DNA of 64,000 nt. It comes from JBDRDI01 sp043820875. GTDB lineage: Bacteria; Patescibacteriota; Patescibacteriia; Patescibacteriales; UBA12075. The stretch's first letter is position 1. Every line of letters starts with the position of its first letter. The stretch lies in contig JBDRDI010000021.1 of NCBI GenBank assembly GCA_043820875.1, forward strand, positions 1 to 64,000, read 5' to 3'. Below, piece by piece: positions 24,497-34,096 of the stretch. The notes under the pieces are model-generated. The model was given only the letters and a program-made list of their open reading frames with translations, was not told where the DNA came from and ran no database searches. The translations under genes and the position numbers were made by a program.

Positions 24497-26067
24497 AAAT
24501 TTATTTTCCCATAAAACAAGCTCTCTCCGTTCATTTCTGTCGGTTTCTTATGATTTAATAAATCCAATATGGTCGGAGAAATATCACTCAACGCGCCTTG
24601 TTTTTTTAATTTTATTTTATTTTTTAATTTGTCGTTAACAATAACAAATGGAACTTTATTGACGGTGTGCTCCGTAAACAATTCTCCGGTTTTTAAATCA
24701 ATCATCTTTTCAACATTTCCGTGATCGGCTGTAATTATTATCGTGCCTTTCTCTTTCAAATAATCTTTTACTATCCGGCCAACGCATTTATCAACTGCCT
24801 CGCAACAAGCAATAGACGCCACCAAATTTCCAGTATGACCGACCATGTCCGGCGCCGCAAAATTCACTGTTATAAAATCAAATTTTTTCTTTTTTAAATC
24901 TTCTAAAACTATTTCAGTAATTTTAAGCGAGCTCATGGCTGGAGTAATATCGTAAGACCGGACATTCGGCGACGATACCATTATTCTTTTTTCTTTATCA
25001 ACTAAATCGCGATAACCGCCGTTAAAAAAATAGGTGACATGCGCGTATTTTTCACTTTCCGCGATGTATAATTGTTTAATGTCGCGCAGAACCATGGGCA
25101 AAGTATTTTCCAAATCAATATCCGGAAAAGCCGTAATAACATTATCCAACTCTAAACCGAAATTAGTCAAGGAAACAAAATAAATTCTTTTTAATTCTTT
25201 AACGCGCTTAAATTCATAATTTTCTTCATTGAAATTTTTTTGCGCGAATACTCTTGACAATTGTCTGGCGCGATCAGATCTTAAGTTGAAAAAAATAATA
25301 CTGTCTTTGTCTTCAATTCTGGAATTTTCTTTATTGTTTTCTATAATACACGGATCAATAAATTCATCACTATCGCCTTCTCCATAAGAAGCGGCAATTG
25401 CCCCAGAAGCGCTTTTCGCTTTCTTTCCTTCACCCGCGACAAGCGCGTTGTAGGCCTTCATTGTTCTTCCCCATTCCTGTTTTCTGTCCATGGCATAAAA
25501 CCGACCGATAATGGTGGCAATTTTAAATTTATTCCCGTATTTTTTTTCAAAAGCACGCACCAATTTCAAAGCGGAATATTGGGGAGAATCTCTGCCGTCT
25601 GTAAAAAAATGCAAATAAACTTTTTTAATTTTATGTTCTTCTAAAAATTTTAGCAAATTATAAAGATGCTCAGGGTCAACGTGCGGACTTGATTTGGAAG
25701 ATAATAAACCGATTAAATGCAATTTGGAATCCAGTTCTTTTACATGCCTGACAGCGCCCAAAAAAGCCGGATTCTTTTCAAAGGTACCGTCTTTAATCGC
25801 TTTATTAATTTTAACACTATCTTGCAAAACCATCCTGCCGGCGCCGATATTCATGTGTCCCGCTTCGCTGTTTCCAGGCTGGTTCGCAGGCAATCCGACA
25901 TGTTTGCCATGAGCAAACAATTCCGTGTGCGGATATTTTTTATACAGCCAATCCATCACCGGCGTATCAGCCGATTCAACAGCATTCCCCTTGTTCGGCT
26001 CTGCCAATCCCCAGCCATCCAAGATAATTAAAATCAACGGTGTATTTTGTTTGTTTGATTTTTTCAT
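24493..26067 (-). CDS. gpmI: Phosphoglycerate mutase, 2,3-BPG-independent (copy 1)
   Basis: A 524-residue enzyme with all landmarks: LILIILDGWG, catalytic Ser67 in GNSEAGH, HFFTDGRDSPQYSA, FFNLRSDRARQLS and ITADHGNVEKM. It lies downstream of eno (separated by a palindrome-rich gap) and upstream of the second copy. The two copies differ across their length, so this is an old duplication or a pair of different origin rather than a recent tandem copy. Both keep their active sites. Confidence 0.95.
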   Translation of the reverse strand: MKKSNKQNTPLILIILDGWGLAEPNKGNAVESADTPVMDWLYKKYPHTELFAHGKHVGLPANQPGNSEAGHMNIGAGRMVLQDSVKINKAIKDGTFEKNPAFLGAVRHVKELDSKLHLIGLLSSKSSPHVDPEHLYNLLKFLEEHKIKKVYLHFFTDGRDSPQYSALKLVRAFEKKYGNKFKIATIIGRFYAMDRKQEWGRTMKAYNALVAGEGKKAKSASGAIAASYGEGDSDEFIDPCIIENNKENSRIEDKDSIIFFNLRSDRARQLSRVFAQKNFNEENYEFKRVKELKRIYFVSLTNFGLELDNVITAFPDIDLENTLPMVLRDIKQLYIAESEKYAHVTYFFNGGYRDLVDKEKRIMVSSPNVRSYDITPAMSSLKITEIVLEDLKKKKFDFITVNFAAPDMVGHTGNLVASIACCEAVDKCVGRIVKDYLKEKGTIIITADHGNVEKMIDLKTGELFTEHTVNKVPFVIVNDKLKNKIKLKKQGALSDISPTILDLLNHKKPTEMNGESLFYGKINL

Positions 26068-26119
26068 TATTTTATTTCGTATTTTTGATAATCTATATTT
26101 TTTATGTTTTTATTATTTT

Positions 26120-26213
26120 TTGTTCCGGCAGAGTCTCCTCGCAAGGGACTCTGCCGCGGTTTTACTTTCACCGCCACGTCGTAGTCCTCTGCGGAGAGAC
26201 TACGACGGAACAA
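26120..26213. repeat. Compound palindromic element between eno and gpmI
   Basis: Outer arms TTGTTCCG / CGGAACAA (26120-26127, 26206-26213) enclose two hairpins: CGGCAGAGTC (26126-26135 / 26147-26156) and CGTCGTAGTC (26177-26186 / 26198-26207). It is richer in GC than its surroundings. It resembles a small dispersed repeat or MITE-like element and may terminate the eno transcript. Confidence 0.7.
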
Positions 26214-26231
26214 GCAAAATAAATAATAAAA

Positions 26232-27491
26232 TTATTTCAACCCCTCCTCAATCTCCATTAATCTATTATATTTTGCCAATCTCTCTCCGCGGGACAAAGA
26301 GCCTGATTTGATATAATCCGCGCGGACGGCGACTGCCAAGTCGGCGATAAAGTCGTCGCAGGTTTCGCCACTGCGATGTGAAACCATGACCTTATAATTA
26401 TGCTTTTGAGCAAGCTGAATACAGGAGATTGTTTCTGTCAAAGTACCGACTTGATTCGGCTTTATTAAAATAGCATTTGCGGCTCGTTCTTTCAACCCCT
26501 TTCTGAGGCGATCAATATTGGTCACAAACAAATCATCACCAATCAAAAGTATTTCTTTGCCAAGCTCTTTGGTAAGTTCGGCCCACCCTTCCCAATCATC
26601 TTCACCCAAACCATCTTCAACTGAAATAATAGGAAATTTTCTAAACCATTCATTATATAATCCAATCAAATCGGTATTCGCGAAACGCGCGTGATCAAGC
26701 TTAAAAATATATTTTTTTGATTCCGAATTATACAGTTCCGAGGAGCCAACATCAATTCCCAAACCGATTTCTTTTCCTGGTTTATATCCGGCATTAACAA
26801 CCGCGGCAATAATCAACTCAATCGCTTGCACGCTGGAGTGAATGTCCGGAGCGTAGCCACCCTCGTTGCCAACGTCTGTGTCAAGACCGGCGCGCTTCAA
26901 AACTGTTCCCAGTTCGTGAAATATTTCCGCGCCCATCCTTGTCTTTTCCTCAAAACTTGTTTTTTTGAGTGGCATGATCATAAATTCCTGAAAGTCCAAA
27001 TTTGTATCCGCATGCTTGCCACCGTTGAATATATTAAAAGACGGTGTCGGCATTAAATAATCCTCTCGGCCGAAATTAAAAGTTTTGGAAATATATTCAA
27101 ACAATTCCATCTTACTGTCCAGCGCCGCCGCGCGCGCGGTTGCAAGGGAAACAGAAAGTATGGCGTTCGCGCCAAGCTTTTTTTTGTTTGCCGTACCATC
27201 AAGTTTAATCATCATATCATCAATTTTTTCTTGCTGTTTTACATCTGCTCCTCCCAACTCTTTATCTATTTTTGTATTCACGTTTTTCACGGCGTTCAAA
27301 ACCCCTTGTCCGTTATATCTTTTTTTATCGCCATCACGCAATTCACAAGCTTCGTGCACACCGGTTGAAGCGCCACTCGGAACACTGGCCTTGGCACATG
27401 TGCCGTTTTCAAGAGTCACCATTGTTTCTATTGTCGGATTGCCACGCGAATCCAATATTTCTCTGGCTCTAATTTTTTTAATTTTAGACAT
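26232..27491 (-). CDS. eno: Enolase
   Basis: A 419-residue glycolytic enzyme converting 2-phosphoglycerate to phosphoenolpyruvate. Characteristic segments: AREILDSRGNPTIE, KASVPSGASTGVHEACELRD, GNEGGYAPDI, ISVEDGLGEDDWEGW (metal ligands), LIKPNQVGTLTET with the catalytic Lys, and MVSHRSGETCDDFIADLAV. Length is normal. It follows pgk by 12 bases and precedes the gpmI pair, forming a lower-glycolysis cluster in pathway-related order. Confidence 0.97.
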   Translation of the reverse strand: MSKIKKIRAREILDSRGNPTIETMVTLENGTCAKASVPSGASTGVHEACELRDGDKKRYNGQGVLNAVKNVNTKIDKELGGADVKQQEKIDDMMIKLDGTANKKKLGANAILSVSLATARAAALDSKMELFEYISKTFNFGREDYLMPTPSFNIFNGGKHADTNLDFQEFMIMPLKKTSFEEKTRMGAEIFHELGTVLKRAGLDTDVGNEGGYAPDIHSSVQAIELIIAAVVNAGYKPGKEIGLGIDVGSSELYNSESKKYIFKLDHARFANTDLIGLYNEWFRKFPIISVEDGLGEDDWEGWAELTKELGKEILLIGDDLFVTNIDRLRKGLKERAANAILIKPNQVGTLTETISCIQLAQKHNYKVMVSHRSGETCDDFIADLAVAVRADYIKSGSLSRGERLAKYNRLMEIEEGLK

Positions 27492-27503
27492 ATAAATATT
27501 TTA

Positions 27504-28673
27504 TTATTTTATTATTTTTTTCAATCCCGGCATATTTTCACCGCTTAAATATGAAAGCATGGCCCCTCCGCCGGTGGAAACCCAGTCAATATATTGTGTC
27601 ATCTTCGTAAGCTTCAAAGCCTCAATCGTTTCTCCCCCGCCAGCGACTCCAAAAATTTTTCCGGATGACTGACTGGCGATTACTCGCGCCAAAGCCAATG
27701 TGCCGTGTTTATATTTTCCGATCTCAAACATACCCATGGGGCCGTTCCAAATTATTGATTTGGCATTTTTAATAAAACCGGCGTAAAGGCGAACTGTTTG
27801 CGGCCCAATATCAAAAATATAATCGCCCTTACTGACCTCATCCAAATTTTTAACTGTTGTTTCGTGCTTTGAACGGCTATTGCTCACAACAACATCCACG
27901 GGCAACAATATTTTTTCTTTTTTTATTTTTTTAATAATTTTTATGCTTTTTGCGTCAATCAATGACTTGCCGGTTGCAAAACCGCGCGCAACCAGAAAAC
28001 TGTTGGCCAACGCGCCACCGATTAAAATTCGTGATGATTTTTTATAAAGTTTTTTTATTAATGGAACTCTGGTTTCCGCCTTTACTCCGCCAAGAATCAC
28101 CACGAGCGGCTCTTTGGGGCTTAATATTTTATTCAAATTCTCAATTTCTTTTTCCAAAAGCAATCCGGCATACGAAGGTAAATATTTTTGGATTGCCACC
28201 ACGGACGCGTGTTCGCGATGACTGGAGGCAAACGCATCCAGAACATAAACGTCAGCCAACTTTGCCAAATCACGCGCCAAGCGTGAATCATTTTTCTTTT
28301 CCCCTTTCTCAAATCTGATATTTTCCAACATCACGGCTTCGCCCGGCTTCATTTTGCTTATTGCGGTTCCGGTTTTAAAATCACGGCACAATCCCAAAAC
28401 TTTTATCTTCTTATCTAATAACTTTCCAGCTCGCGCAGCCAAAGGCTTTACGGAAAATTCAGACGTAATTTTCCCCGCTTCCGGCCGACTTAAATGGGTC
28501 ATTAAAATCACTCGGCACTTATTTTTCAACAAAAATTTAATTGTGGGCAATTGAACGACTATCTTATAATCATCAAGTATTTTCCCTTTCTTTATCGGCA
28601 CATTAAAATCCACCCGCAAAAGGACTTTTTTGCCGGAAAGATTCTTATTTTGTTTTATGGATTTTATCTTCAT
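27504..28673 (-). CDS. pgk: Phosphoglycerate kinase
   Basis: A 389-residue enzyme making ATP from 1,3-bisphosphoglycerate. The N-domain substrate site (LLRVDFNVPIKKGKI, MTHLSRPEAG, ENIRFEKGEKKN) and the C-domain nucleotide site (VILGGVKAETRVPLI, IWNGPMGMFE, FGVAGGGETIEAL, STGGGAMLSYLSG) are intact. First of the pgk-eno-gpmI-gpmI run. No GAPDH gene is in the window. Confidence 0.97.
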   Translation of the reverse strand: MKIKSIKQNKNLSGKKVLLRVDFNVPIKKGKILDDYKIVVQLPTIKFLLKNKCRVILMTHLSRPEAGKITSEFSVKPLAARAGKLLDKKIKVLGLCRDFKTGTAISKMKPGEAVMLENIRFEKGEKKNDSRLARDLAKLADVYVLDAFASSHREHASVVAIQKYLPSYAGLLLEKEIENLNKILSPKEPLVVILGGVKAETRVPLIKKLYKKSSRILIGGALANSFLVARGFATGKSLIDAKSIKIIKKIKKEKILLPVDVVVSNSRSKHETTVKNLDEVSKGDYIFDIGPQTVRLYAGFIKNAKSIIWNGPMGMFEIGKYKHGTLALARVIASQSSGKIFGVAGGGETIEALKLTKMTQYIDWVSTGGGAMLSYLSGENMPGLKKIIK

Positions 28674-28713
28674 ATAATTATTTATTATAACATAATCAAC
28701 TCAAAACGAACAA

Positions 28714-30411
28714 TCAAATCCCCCTTGCTTCTCCTCTGTCTCCTGTCTCAACTTTCTTCCAAGGAATACGTCGGCGGAATGAACTCCAGAAAGAGAATAA
28801 TTCTTCACTCTTAAATAATAAACAGAATAATATATAAACCAAAATACCAAAAATTCCGGCTGTAAATCCTTGTGTGAAAACTCCCCATGTTTTTTCCATG
28901 TCCGCGTAGTGGCCAACAATTAATTTCGTTATTTGGACTGTTATGCCGCAAGCCAGAGAAGCCAAGGTGAATTTTACGGCTGATTTCAAAATGCGCGCTT
29001 CGTCCAAGTCGCCCACTTCAAATCTCAAGGCAATCCAAAGCATAATAAAATTCAAAATACTAGAGATAGAAAAAGCCAAGGCAAGTCCGGCCACGCCCAG
29101 CGGTTGACACTGCGAAACCAATGATTCTCCAACGCCAATAATTGTTTGGCAAGCAACTATTTTTGGTAAAAAAAGAATTAATACAATATTGGATGCAACT
29201 GAAAAAAGCCCGATAAAAAATGGCGTCTTGGAATTATGCCGAGCATAAAACATTCTTACCATAAGAGGCAAAGCGGCTTGCGCAAAAAGAGAAATCGTAA
29301 AAAAACTCAAAGCATTGATAGTCAAGATTGTGTCTTCCCAGTCAAAGTTTCCGGCGCCAAGAACGACTCTAATAATTTGCGCGCGCAAAGTGAGCAGTAA
29401 AACCGTGAACGGCGCGATAAAAAAAAGTATTTGCCGAAAGATATTGGAAAAATTTTCCACCAGCTTCTCCTTTCGAAATGCAACAGCAGCCATGGTAGGA
29501 AAGGCCGCCACGGCAAAAGATATGCCAAAAATGCCGACCGGAAAAGATTGCAAATTATTGGCCAAAGTAAAAATGGTCAAAGAGCCGCTTTGAAGCGTTG
29601 AAGCCACAATTGTAATCGCCACCAAATTAATCTGTGAAATCGCCAAGCTCATCGTGCGTGGCACCATCATTACGCATATTTCTCGGACATTTTTATTTTT
29701 AAAATCAATTCGCGGAAAATATTTAAATCCCAAACTCATGGTTGCCGGCAATTGGACGAGCATGTGCAAAAACGCTCCCAAAACAACGCCCCATGCCAAG
29801 CCGTATATTCCCCAGCGCGGAACAAAATAAAGAGCGCCAATAATGATACCAATATTATAAAGAATGGGAGACAGCGAATAAACGAAAAATCTTTTGAAAG
29901 ACTGTAAGACTCCGCCCAGAATGCCGGATATGCCCAAAAAAATCGGCGATAAAAACATAATGCGAGTAATACTGATAGTGATATCTTGTTTTGAAGGTGA
30001 AAAACCGGGAGAAATAATCTTTACAATAATTGGCGAAAAAATAATGCCCAAAACGCTTAAAAAAAGAAGCGCCAGCATCATAATATTTAATACGTTGCTG
30101 GCCAAAATCCACGCCTCTTTATTCGGTTCTTTAGAAAAAAAGGAGCTTTCGCCATCTTTTGCTTTTATCAAACCGGTGAAAATGGGAATAAATCCGGCTG
30201 ACAAAGCGCCAAGAATTAATAAATTAAAAATCAAATCCGGCACGCGAAAACTAGCATAGTAAATATCCAAAATGTCGCCGGCGCCAAATTCGCCGGCCAA
30301 AATTCTGTCTCGAAAAATTCCAAGTATTCGCGAGAGCAAAGAAGACAGCGCCACTAAAAGCGCTGCTACAGTGATACTGTTAATTTGTCCGGAAAAAAGT
30401 TTTCTGATCAT
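28714..30411 (-). CDS. murJ: Lipid II flippase MurJ
   Basis: A 565-residue polytopic membrane protein of the MVF family with about 14 predicted helices. It starts with the family pattern SSLLSRILGIFRDRILAGEFGAG, followed by ADILDIYYASFRVPDLIFNLL-like residues, and has GILGGVLQSFKRFF and VVLGAFLHMLVQLPAT further in. It moves lipid II across the membrane for peptidoglycan assembly. A Glu/Arg/Lys-rich tail follows the last helix. It sits seven bases from the PfkB-like kinase gene. Confidence 0.94.
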   Translation of the reverse strand: MIRKLFSGQINSITVAALLVALSSLLSRILGIFRDRILAGEFGAGDILDIYYASFRVPDLIFNLLILGALSAGFIPIFTGLIKAKDGESSFFSKEPNKEAWILASNVLNIMMLALLFLSVLGIIFSPIIVKIISPGFSPSKQDITISITRIMFLSPIFLGISGILGGVLQSFKRFFVYSLSPILYNIGIIIGALYFVPRWGIYGLAWGVVLGAFLHMLVQLPATMSLGFKYFPRIDFKNKNVREICVMMVPRTMSLAISQINLVAITIVASTLQSGSLTIFTLANNLQSFPVGIFGISFAVAAFPTMAAVAFRKEKLVENFSNIFRQILFFIAPFTVLLLTLRAQIIRVVLGAGNFDWEDTILTINALSFFTISLFAQAALPLMVRMFYARHNSKTPFFIGLFSVASNIVLILFLPKIVACQTIIGVGESLVSQCQPLGVAGLALAFSISSILNFIMLWIALRFEVGDLDEARILKSAVKFTLASLACGITVQITKLIVGHYADMEKTWGVFTQGFTAGIFGILVYILFCLLFKSEELFSFWSSFRRRIPWKKVETGDRGEARGI

Positions 30412-30417
30412 TTTTAA

Positions 30418-31404
30418 TTATTTAAAAATTTGTTTTTTTGTCAGAAGTCCCGTTTGAGCGCCCATATGAGCAACCACCGAAGCGGTATTTCTTACGCCCA
30501 ATTCCATGGCCTTTTGAATATCGCCCTTGAACAACTCCAACCCGGCTGTAAAAGTTGAGCCAAATGCGTCCCCTACGCCTGTTGTATTAATGCGCCGTTT
30601 TTCTTTCAATATTTTTTGATGGTAAAACTTCTGGCCATCATAAGCGTCCGCTCCGTATTTACCGTTTGTTATCACAACGATTTTCGGGCCCCACGACTTT
30701 ATAATCTCAAGTAAATTTTTTGAATTATTTAAAAACTTATCGCCTTTATTTTTGTAATCAGGGTGCGACAAAACCAATTCCGTTGCCTCGTCTTTATTAA
30801 CCGTGAGCATTTCCGTTTTCTTCAAATATTTTTGAAGAGCGGGGTAGCCAAGGTGCAGTTGAATATGACCGGGATTCCATGACACCCTGGGTCCTTTAAC
30901 GGCAAAAACTTTGCGCAAAATTTCTTCCCAATTTCCGGATAAAGAAGTCATATAAATCCATTTTGCTTTTTTAAGTTCCGTTGATTCTTTCTTTCCAATA
31001 CAAAGAAACGAATTTGCGGCTCGATTTGAAAAAACAACATGTTCATTCCCCTGCCCAACAATCAAACAAGAAAATCCTGTTTCTTTTTCTTTTATTTTTT
31101 CTATTAAATTAACGGCTACTTTGTTTTTCTTGAAATTTTTAATAATTGACTCTCCTCGGCCGTCTTCCCCAATCGCAACCAAAGCCGCGGGAGAATACCC
31201 GAGACGAGCCAAGGAAACCGCGGCATTGGCCGCTCCTCCGCCAAAAGTGGAAAAAGATTTATCAACTTTCAACTTGGCGCCGTATTCAAAAGCAAATAAT
31301 TTTTGTCTCAATATGTCTTTTTTATTATCAATTAATATCCCTTCGCTAGTATAGAGAGAGATGTCTTCAGTTGCCCCTCCAACAGTAATAAAATCATATT
31401 TCAT
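30418..31404 (-). CDS. PfkB family carbohydrate/nucleoside kinase
   Basis: A 328-residue ribokinase-fold enzyme. The substrate-side motif is FGGGAANAAVSLARLGY and the catalytic anion-hole motif is NTTGVGDAFGSTFTAGLE, with Asp as base. ATP is the expected donor; the sugar or nucleoside substrate cannot be told from sequence. An unusual N-terminal start (MKYDFITVGGATEDI) is typical of CPR versions. It lies just upstream of murJ on the same strand. Confidence 0.9.
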   Translation of the reverse strand: MKYDFITVGGATEDISLYTSEGILIDNKKDILRQKLFAFEYGAKLKVDKSFSTFGGGAANAAVSLARLGYSPAALVAIGEDGRGESIIKNFKKNKVAVNLIEKIKEKETGFSCLIVGQGNEHVVFSNRAANSFLCIGKKESTELKKAKWIYMTSLSGNWEEILRKVFAVKGPRVSWNPGHIQLHLGYPALQKYLKKTEMLTVNKDEATELVLSHPDYKNKGDKFLNNSKNLLEIIKSWGPKIVVITNGKYGADAYDGQKFYHQKILKEKRRINTTGVGDAFGSTFTAGLELFKGDIQKAMELGVRNTASVVAHMGAQTGLLTKKQIFK

Positions 31405-31485
31405 AATTTTTTGTTTATACTTTATTTATATCAACTACTTATATCAACATTATAACATATCAAAACAAAAATTTATAGATTAAAA

Positions 31486-31518
31486 AAACAAACCTCCTCT
31501 TGAAAGTTTGATTTTTTT
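31486..31518 (-). terminator. Terminator after the thioredoxin-like gene
   Basis: CAAAC (31489-31493) and GTTTG (31506-31510) arms bordered by A-run and T-run on both sides, directly after the thioredoxin-like stop at 31524. Confidence 0.6.
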
Positions 31519-31523
31519 ATCTT

Positions 31524-31787
31524 TTATTTATCCGAGTTTTCCTTTATTTTTTCAATCAAATCTTCCTTGTTTTGCACGCCCATAAGACGCAAAATTTCAT
31601 TGCTGTTTTTGTCTAGAAAAATAAAGACAGGGACATCTTTCACGTTGTATTTTTCTAAAATTTCCGGATTGTCGTCGGCGTCATAATACTCGGTTTTCAG
31701 TTTCATTTCATTTTCAATTTCTTCCCATTTGGATTTCATAACCAAGCAATCTTTACACCAAATTGCGCCGAATTTTAAAATCTTCAT
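31524..31787 (-). CDS. Thioredoxin-like protein with WCKDC motif
   Basis: An 87-residue single thioredoxin fold. The redox site is WCKDC instead of the classic WCGPC, and the cis-Pro segment is present as VKDVPVFIFLD. No signal peptide, so it is cytoplasmic. It probably acts as a small disulfide reductase or glutaredoxin-like protein; substrate unknown. Located after the GldG-like gene (gap 15 bases). Confidence 0.88.
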   Translation of the reverse strand: MKILKFGAIWCKDCLVMKSKWEEIENEMKLKTEYYDADDNPEILEKYNVKDVPVFIFLDKNSNEILRLMGVQNKEDLIEKIKENSDK

Positions 31788-31802
31788 AATTATAATACCA
31801 AT

Positions 31803-33350
31803 CTATAAATCATCTTCAAATTTTTTTCTCCTTCTCGCAAAATATCTTCCCAGTCCGAAAATAATTACAAGCGTGCTGGCGCCAAAAATATTTCCGTATC
31901 TGATAAAATTTCTTTTCGCGTCTGAAAGTTCTTCGCCTTTATTAATCGGCCTTACTGTCGCGTTTTTGGCCCGAATACCGGTTAATTCATTGCCCATACT
32001 GAGATTATCAACCAAATTTTGAAACAAAATTAAATTTTGAGGATTATCCATTAAAAATCCATCAACCACAAAATCACTGTCGCCAACAATAACGACCCGA
32101 CCGGAAATCACGTCATCTTCCTTCCCTTCTTCCGGATAGACGCTTTTAAGTCCATTATTTACGGCCACAGCCAGATTATACCGCCCTTCAGCCAAAGAAA
32201 TTCCAATGCTAGGGTCAACATTAAACTGATCTGTTTCGTGCCAAGCTTTTTCAGTTGTAAAAATCAAATAAGAAATATTTTCTTTGCCGATTTTCTCCTC
32301 ATCAGCTGACACACTGCTCACCCACGGTAAAATAACATTTTCCAAGTTTGATACCGCACCGAAATTTTCATTAAAACCGTCTTTCATTATCTTCGGCCAA
32401 AGAGGATAATTGGAAACTACGGAAAACGGCAAATTGCCCTGCCGATAAGAAATCAGTCCCATGCGTGTGTCACCCACGAGATCGCCATTAATTTTAATGC
32501 CATATTTATTCAACAAGTCGTTAAAATTTGAATTATTTAAACTGGCTTCAAGAGATTGCGAAACCAACACGCCGTCGGATAAAACCAAAAGCGAACCGCC
32601 ACCGGTTAAAAAAGAATCAATATTTTTAAATTGATCTTCGGTGAATTCTTCCGTTGGTCCGGCAATGATTAAGGTATCAACTTGCGGAGAAAGCCCTTCG
32701 TCTGTAAAAACCACCTCTCCGACATCATAAAGCTCGCTCAACATTTCTCCGGCATATCTTAATTTTTCATTCAATATGGCAGTTCCCGCTCCGGATAAAA
32801 AACCAACTTTTATAATTTTATCATTGGTAACCTTTTTAATGGCCGCGGTAATTCTATATTCCAAGTCTCCAGTGTCTTGTCCAACGGCCGGAATTGCTTC
32901 TTCGTTCTCTTTATAATTCATGACCAGAGCCATATAACCTTGTCCGGCCTGCGCCTTGTCTTTCTCAAATATTTGAAAAGGTATGGGATAAATACCCATC
33001 ATGGCCAAATCGTTGAAAGTTTGGTTAGAATCGTCAGGGCTTGTAAACTCAAATTTTATTTTTCCTTTTCCGTAATTTTCATATTCATTTAAAATATCTT
33101 CGGTCTCTTGTCGGATATAAGCGAATTGCGAAGGCAAGTCGACGCTGAAATATGCCTTGATCTCCACGGTATCCTCCAATTCACCAACAATCTTTTTGCT
33201 GGCGTCAGATATTGAATATATTTTATTTTCCGTAAGATCCAGCCGCGCAAAATATCTATAAGACAAATAATTGATTCCAATCAAAACCACGACCAGTACT
33301 ATGGCGGAAATTGATAATTTGGTTGTTTTTATTATTTTATTTAATAGCAT
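31803..33350 (-). CDS. GldG-like ABC transporter auxiliary protein
   Basis: A 515-residue protein with an N-terminal TM helix (SISAIVLVVVLIGINYLSY), an extracytoplasmic region starting RLDLTENKIYSISDASKKIV typical of GldG, a segment resembling a glutamine-amidotransferase-like fold (TLIIAGPTEEFTEDQ, GGSLLVLSDG), and a C-terminal TM helix (IFGASTLVIIFGLGRYF) followed by Arg/Lys. The family accompanies GldA/GldF ABC-2 transporters. Here, in an organism without known gliding, it is probably an envelope export or remodelling system (inference). Confidence 0.88.
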   Translation of the reverse strand: MLLNKIIKTTKLSISAIVLVVVLIGINYLSYRYFARLDLTENKIYSISDASKKIVGELEDTVEIKAYFSVDLPSQFAYIRQETEDILNEYENYGKGKIKFEFTSPDDSNQTFNDLAMMGIYPIPFQIFEKDKAQAGQGYMALVMNYKENEEAIPAVGQDTGDLEYRITAAIKKVTNDKIIKVGFLSGAGTAILNEKLRYAGEMLSELYDVGEVVFTDEGLSPQVDTLIIAGPTEEFTEDQFKNIDSFLTGGGSLLVLSDGVLVSQSLEASLNNSNFNDLLNKYGIKINGDLVGDTRMGLISYRQGNLPFSVVSNYPLWPKIMKDGFNENFGAVSNLENVILPWVSSVSADEEKIGKENISYLIFTTEKAWHETDQFNVDPSIGISLAEGRYNLAVAVNNGLKSVYPEEGKEDDVISGRVVIVGDSDFVVDGFLMDNPQNLILFQNLVDNLSMGNELTGIRAKNATVRPINKGEELSDAKRNFIRYGNIFGASTLVIIFGLGRYFARRRKKFEDDL

Positions 33351-33365
33351 ATATTGTGTTGTTTT

Positions 33366-34094
33366 TTATTTTCCTCCTCTGTTCCTAATCACTCGTACGT
33401 TCAGCCATAAAAATATAAAAATAAATGAACAGTAGTAAATTATATCTTTGGAATCAATCACGCCCCTGGCGATGCTGTAAAAATGACTGCCGGCTCCCAA
33501 AAATTTCATGATTGGCGCCAAAAATTTCGGCGCACCCATTAATGTAAATTCCATACCGACCATAAATAACGTGAAAGACACAAGAAGCGCCAAAATAAAA
33601 GCAATAATTTGATTTTTAGTCAATGAAGAAATAAATAATCCCAAAGCCAAATATGCTCCGCCCAAAAACAAAGAACCGATATATCCGCCAATAATCGGAC
33701 CAATGTCAGGTTCACCAAGTGTAAATAGGGTGAGTGGGATAGTCATGGTCAAAACAAGCATGGACGCAAGAAACACCAAACTGCCCAAAAATTTTGCCCA
33801 CACCACCTGCCAATCTGTTACCGGCAAGGTCAATAAAAATTCAATAGTACCGCCTCTCTTCTCCTCGGCCCAAAGACGCATGGTGATAGCGGGAGCTAAA
33901 ACAACAAATATCCACGGTAAAAGCTCAAAATAACTCCTCATTGATAATTGTCCTGAGAGGAAAAAAGTCTTGAAGAAAATCCAATTACCAACAATCAAAA
34001 AAACACCGCTAAAAATATAAGCGATCGGAGAATTAAAATAGCTCATCAACTCTTTCTTAAATAAAATATATATTGTTTTGATATATTGTTTCAT
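33366..34094 (-). CDS. ABC-2 type permease (GldF-like)
   Basis: A 242-residue membrane protein with six predicted helices and the ABC-2/GldF patterns LFKKELMSYFNSPIAYIFSG, LAPAITMRLWAEEKRGGTIEFLLTLPVTDWQVVWAKFLG and SLTKNQIIAFILALLVSF. It forms the membrane channel for the adjacent ATPase, with three bases between the genes, and is followed by the GldG-like gene: a complete A-F-G set. Confidence 0.92.
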   Translation of the reverse strand: MKQYIKTIYILFKKELMSYFNSPIAYIFSGVFLIVGNWIFFKTFFLSGQLSMRSYFELLPWIFVVLAPAITMRLWAEEKRGGTIEFLLTLPVTDWQVVWAKFLGSLVFLASMLVLTMTIPLTLFTLGEPDIGPIIGGYIGSLFLGGAYLALGLFISSLTKNQIIAFILALLVSFTLFMVGMEFTLMGAPKFLAPIMKFLGAGSHFYSIARGVIDSKDIIYYCSFIFIFLWLNVRVIRNRGGK

Positions 34095-34096
34095 AA

